DNA of 64,000 nt from Protula sp. h YS-2021 (taxonomy: Eukaryota; Annelida; Polychaeta; Sabellida; Serpulidae): positions 46,358,000 to 46,421,999 of the forward strand of contig OX457029.1 in the NCBI GenBank assembly GCA_949752745.1, written 5' to 3'. A program made the position numbers and the translations under genes. Position 1 is the first letter of the stretch; each line of letters starts with the position of its first letter. Positions 60,634-64,000 of the stretch are shown here, one piece after another. The notes under the pieces were generated by a model. That model had not been told where the DNA came from and did no database searches. It saw only the letters and a program-made list of their open reading frames with translations.

Positions 60634-63600
60634 ATGTGCACATGTACCTTAGATGTACAATGTTTTAACATAAGGGGAGGCCGCAACCCCGCCAAACTCA
60701 TGACAATATTTGAGTTTTTAAAAAGCAAAAAAGCACTAATATACCTGCTGCAAGAAACACACACCAAAGATTCGGATCTTGAATGGTGGAGACTAAACTG
60801 GGGGGTAGGAAATGTATTCTTAAACAACAGTACAACTAGGAGTGCAGGGCAAGCCATTATTTCAAGGGAATATCTCAGCATCTTAGAGCACACGGTTTTA
60901 GTACCGGGCAGGGTTCAACTTATTAAGTTTAAAAAATTCGATAAAACTGTTACAATAATTAATATATATGGTCCAAACCACGAAGCAGACAAGCTAGCAT
61001 TTATATCAAGTCTAGACAAGATATTAAGTTCAGTCGACTATGGAGATGAAATTATTTTAGGTGGGGATTTTAACATCGTTTTAAACAGCTCTTTAGATAA
61101 AAAAGGAGGTGTACAGAAATGTCCACAAAGTCAACAAGGCCTGAACAACTTAATAGAAACACATGACCTTGTAGATGTTTGGAGATATAAAAACAAAGAA
61201 ACAAGAAGATACACCTGGTCTCAAAAACATCCCCCTATTATGTGTAGACTGGATTACTTTTTAATAAAAAGAACAAGTATAAAAATGGTTTCAAGTATAA
61301 AAATACTGAATAGTATTAAAAGTGACCACTCCATTGTAGAGTTAAAAATGCTTGTTAATAAAGATAGAAGAGGTCCTGGATTTTGGAAACTCAACACAAG
61401 TATTATTAAGGAGCCAAATTACAATAAAGACATCAGGGACCTGATAGAACGAATTTGGAAAGAAGAAAATAATTTTAGTAATGTTCTTGTTAAGTTTGAT
61501 TGGCTGAAATATAATGTGAGACTGTATTCTATGAAGTATTGTAAAGAAAGAGCCAAATTAAGACGAAATATAGAACAAAATATAACTCGTAAAATTGAAA
61601 TGTTAGACATCAAAATTTGTAACGAGACTGCCAATGACAATGAAATCGATGAATATGAACAACTTAAGCAACAACTAAGTGCAATTGAAGAGGAAAAGGC
61701 AAGGGGGGCTTGGATAAGATCACGACTGGAGTACATAGAAAAAAATGAAAAAAGTAACTCTTACTTCCTAAACAGGTCAAAAATGTCTTTCGAAAAAAAA
61801 ACTGTATCCAGGTTATGTAGCGATGCCAATAACGAAATAACTGACCCATCAGAAATTCTCCATCAGCTACAGGAATTTTATCAAAACCTCTATAATTCAA
61901 AATATCCAGAGGGAAATAATGTCGAAAATATTTTGGCAGAATGTACGATTGATAGACAATTATCAAATGAACAAATGTTGACATGTGAAGGACCGTTCAC
62001 AGTTGAGGAATGTTGGGAAGCTTTAAAATGCTTTAAGCCAAATAAATCACCTGGAAGTGATGGCCTGCCTGCCGAGTTTTATAAAGAATTTTGGGATATC
62101 ATCGGTCCTAAACTAGTTGAATGTTTTAACTTCTCTAGACAAGTAGGCTTTCTCTCAACTTCGCAACGCCGAGGAATATTGACGTTGCTTGAGAAAAAAG
62201 GCAAAGATAATACAAAAATTAAAAATTGGAGACCAGTAAGTCTGCTAAATACTGATTACAAAATTTTTACAAAAAGTTTGGCGAGAAGGTTGGAGAAAGT
62301 GATATCAACTATCATACATCCCGATCAGTCTGGATTCGTAAAGGGAAGGTATATTGGTGAAAGTATTCGCTTTGTAGAAGACCTAATAGATCATTGCGAC
62401 CGGGTAGGAGAAGCAGGTGTACTAGTTCAACTTGATTTTGAAAAGGCGTTCGACTCTGTTGAATGGCCTTTCATGTTTTCAGTCCTCAGTAAATGTAACT
62501 TGGGTCCTGACTTTATCTCCTTAGTGAAATGTTGTTACTCTAATATATATAGCTGTGTTATTAATAATGGATTCTCGTCGCAATGGTTTGAGCTAGGTCG
62601 TGGAGTAAGACAGGGATGCGGTCTCTCCTGTTTATTATTTATAATTTGTGCCAATGTGATGGGCGATAAAATCCGTAACAACGCAGATATTAAAGGCATT
62701 CAGATCGGTACTAAAGTCAACAAGCTAAAACAGTTTGCTGACGATTGCGTGTGTCTCTTAAAAAATATAATTTCTATTTATACATTAATTGAAACTTTAC
62801 GCGGGTTTTCGGAAATGTCAGGTTTAAAATTGAACACCGACAAGTCTGTCCTGATATTTTTAGGCCCTTGGAGAGAAAAAGATGAAACTGTTCATAACAT
62901 GTCTGTCGAAAGAGGCTCTTTCAACATGTTGGGCATACAAATTGGAAGAAACAACAAAGAAAGGCATCACATTAACTTCGAAACAAGGCTAGAAAAAATG
63001 TCTAAAATTTTAAACATATGGTCTCAACGGGATCTAAGTGTTATGGGAAAAATTACAATTTCAAAAACCTTCGGCATCTCTAACCTTATTTATCCAATGT
63101 CAACCACAGAAATTGAATACAATTTTGAGCAGAAAATACAAAAGGTACTTAACAATTTTATTTGGAACAACAAACCACCAAAAGTAAGGCATAGTGCTTT
63201 AATAGCCGATTATGATGAGGGTGGTCTTAAAAGCCTTGATGTAAAATGTCAGTTAAAGGCTTTGAGAATGCAATGGATATGGAGGATAATAGGGGGAGAG
63301 GGCTGGAACCACTATGCCAAAGAGTCCTTTATACCTTTTGGAGGGCTTAAGTTCTTGCTCAGATGCGACTATGAGACCTCATGTTTGACATACATTCCCT
63401 CATTCTATAGGAGAATGCTAGATTTTGCGAAAGAAGTCATGATTTCCCTGGAATCGGAAAATATTGTGTGGAACAATAACAAAATTCTAGTTCAAGGTAA
63501 AAGCATATTCTTAAGGGACTGGTTTGTCAAGGGGGTAGTTTTTATCCAAGATCTTATCAAAATAGACGGAACTTTCTTATCATTTACAGAGTTTACAAAT

Positions 63601-64000
63601 TGTTTCCACGTCAGAACAAATTTTTTGAGATACTTAGGGGTTATATCGGCTATTAAACACTCTGGGCTAGTGCAAGATATTAAAAATACTCCTAGACCAT
63701 CCATGGATTTCAAAAGTAATGTGTTCAGGTTCGTAAGCGGGAAAAAATTTGATATTTCAATGGCAAAAAGTCGAATGTTCTATAATGAATTTTTGTTTCT
63801 GGAGTCAACCGCACCAGCATCTGCGCGAATGTGGTTTGCTGAAGAAAATATATTGGAAGAAACAATTTATCACAGCCTACCACTGAGTAGGGAAAGTATA
63901 AGAGAGCCGAAGGTACTATCATTCCAATTCAAAGTAATACATAATATCGTCAATACGGGGACTAATTTAAAAAGGTGGAAAATAAGGGATAATGATTTAT
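60634..64000 (+). CDS. LINE ORF2: AP-type endonuclease and reverse transcriptase (3' end outside window)
   Basis: Open for 1,122 codons to the edge. The in-frame stop upstream is at 60562 and the first ATG at 60634, just before CFNIRGGRN, the endonuclease start, which supports this start. Endonuclease: YLLQETHTK (catalytic Glu), NIYGPN, LGGDFNIVLN (61057-61086), RYTW, RLDYFLI, SDHSIVEL (61321). Reverse transcriptase: NKSPGSDGLPAEFYK (62041), NWRPVSLLN, QSGFVKGRYIGES, VQLDFEKAFDSVEW (first Asp), GVRQGCGLSC, KQFADDCVCLL (FADD at 62734-62745), then LGIQIG and the L1-type C-terminal region. The protein nicks target DNA and primes cDNA synthesis from the nick. RQGCGLSC departs from the usual RQGCPLSP. 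Confidence 0.96.
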   Translation, partial: MCTCTLDVQCFNIRGGRNPAKLMTIFEFLKSKKALIYLLQETHTKDSDLEWWRLNWGVGNVFLNNSTTRSAGQAIISREYLSILEHTVLVPGRVQLIKFKKFDKTVTIINIYGPNHEADKLAFISSLDKILSSVDYGDEIILGGDFNIVLNSSLDKKGGVQKCPQSQQGLNNLIETHDLVDVWRYKNKETRRYTWSQKHPPIMCRLDYFLIKRTSIKMVSSIKILNSIKSDHSIVELKMLVNKDRRGPGFWKLNTSIIKEPNYNKDIRDLIERIWKEENNFSNVLVKFDWLKYNVRLYSMKYCKERAKLRRNIEQNITRKIEMLDIKICNETANDNEIDEYEQLKQQLSAIEEEKARGAWIRSRLEYIEKNEKSNSYFLNRSKMSFEKKTVSRLCSDANNEITDPSEILHQLQEFYQNLYNSKYPEGNNVENILAECTIDRQLSNEQMLTCEGPFTVEECWEALKCFKPNKSPGSDGLPAEFYKEFWDIIGPKLVECFNFSRQVGFLSTSQRRGILTLLEKKGKDNTKIKNWRPVSLLNTDYKIFTKSLARRLEKVISTIIHPDQSGFVKGRYIGESIRFVEDLIDHCDRVGEAGVLVQLDFEKAFDSVEWPFMFSVLSKCNLGPDFISLVKCCYSNIYSCVINNGFSSQWFELGRGVRQGCGLSCLLFIICANVMGDKIRNNADIKGIQIGTKVNKLKQFADDCVCLLKNIISIYTLIETLRGFSEMSGLKLNTDKSVLIFLGPWREKDETVHNMSVERGSFNMLGIQIGRNNKERHHINFETRLEKMSKILNIWSQRDLSVMGKITISKTFGISNLIYPMSTTEIEYNFEQKIQKVLNNFIWNNKPPKVRHSALIADYDEGGLKSLDVKCQLKALRMQWIWRIIGGEGWNHYAKESFIPFGGLKFLLRCDYETSCLTYIPSFYRRMLDFAKEVMISLESENIVWNNNKILVQGKSIFLRDWFVKGVVFIQDLIKIDGTFLSFTEFTNCFHVRTNFLRYLGVISAIKHSGLVQDIKNTPRPSMDFKSNVFRFVSGKKFDISMAKSRMFYNEFLFLESTAPASARMWFAEENILEETIYHSLPLSRESIREPKVLSFQFKVIHNIVNTGTNLKRWKIRDNDL

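Larger units (their letters stand above)
57500..64000 (+). mobile_element. L1/Tx1-like LINE, right end beyond window
   Basis: Contains ORF1 (57573-58914), a 1.7-kb spacer with 163-bp repeats, and ORF2 (60634 to the edge). The 5' boundary is not defined; 57500 is a placeholder just upstream of ORF1. It lies antisense to and upstream of the last recognised exon of the kinase gene, either in an intron of it or between genes. An ORF2 open for 1,122 codons together with an ORF1 broken by a single base indicates a young insertion. The spacer is long for an L1-type element, so two adjacent elements cannot be excluded. Confidence 0.88.

Noticed and set aside
60342..60668. 108-codon frame with hydrophobic stretches just before ORF2
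   Set aside because: It overlaps the supported ORF2 start in another frame and resembles no LINE protein; probably chance in spacer sequence.

Overview
The window is nuclear DNA of an invertebrate animal, AT-rich (roughly two thirds A+T) and repeat-dense. The evidence is spliced genes with consistent GT-AG introns and matched codon phases, an animal-type receptor tyrosine kinase, a muscle-protein-20/transgelin-type calponin-homology gene, intron-bearing tRNA-Tyr genes, and non-LTR and DIRS-type retroelements. A marine invertebrate is plausible, but the phylum cannot be fixed from the sequence alone.

Layout. (1) 2.7-21.2 kb, minus strand: a transgelin/Mp20-like gene. Its start exon is at 21.1 kb, a 12.7 kb first intron is full of inverted-repeat elements, and five coding steps end at a pair of look-alike exons that are probably mutually exclusive. 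The 3' end lies off the left edge. (2) 21.2-35 kb: no recognisable host gene. It holds microsatellites, a decayed DIRS-type retrotransposon (28.4-30.8 kb, plus) and a decayed tyrosine-recombinase fragment on the other strand (31 kb). (3) 35.1-41.3 kb: a tandem array of about 1,063-bp units, each with one intron-containing tRNA-Tyr(GTA) gene on the minus strand. There are five intact tRNA genes in all, and one unit carries a clean MITE insertion. (4) 45.8-57.0 kb, minus strand: sixteen consecutive coding exons of a receptor tyrosine kinase (Ig, FN3, transmembrane segment, long tyrosine-rich juxtamembrane region, kinase, stop), 759 codons in perfect phase; the 5' exons are not in view. (5) 57.5-64.0 kb, plus strand: a young L1/Tx1-like LINE. 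Its ORF1 carries a coiled coil, an L1-type RRM and CTD, and a C-terminal NADAR domain. ORF2 (endonuclease plus reverse transcriptase) is open for 1,122 codons to the window edge.

The most unusual features are the NADAR domain fused to a LINE ORF1 protein and a group of four foldback-type elements (0.5, 10.5, 13.8 and 43.5 kb). The foldback arms are themselves made of short degenerate tandem repeats; three have clear 9-bp target duplications and the fourth has an uncertain one. All exon calls come from splice sites, reading phase and protein-family recognition; no transcript or database evidence was available.
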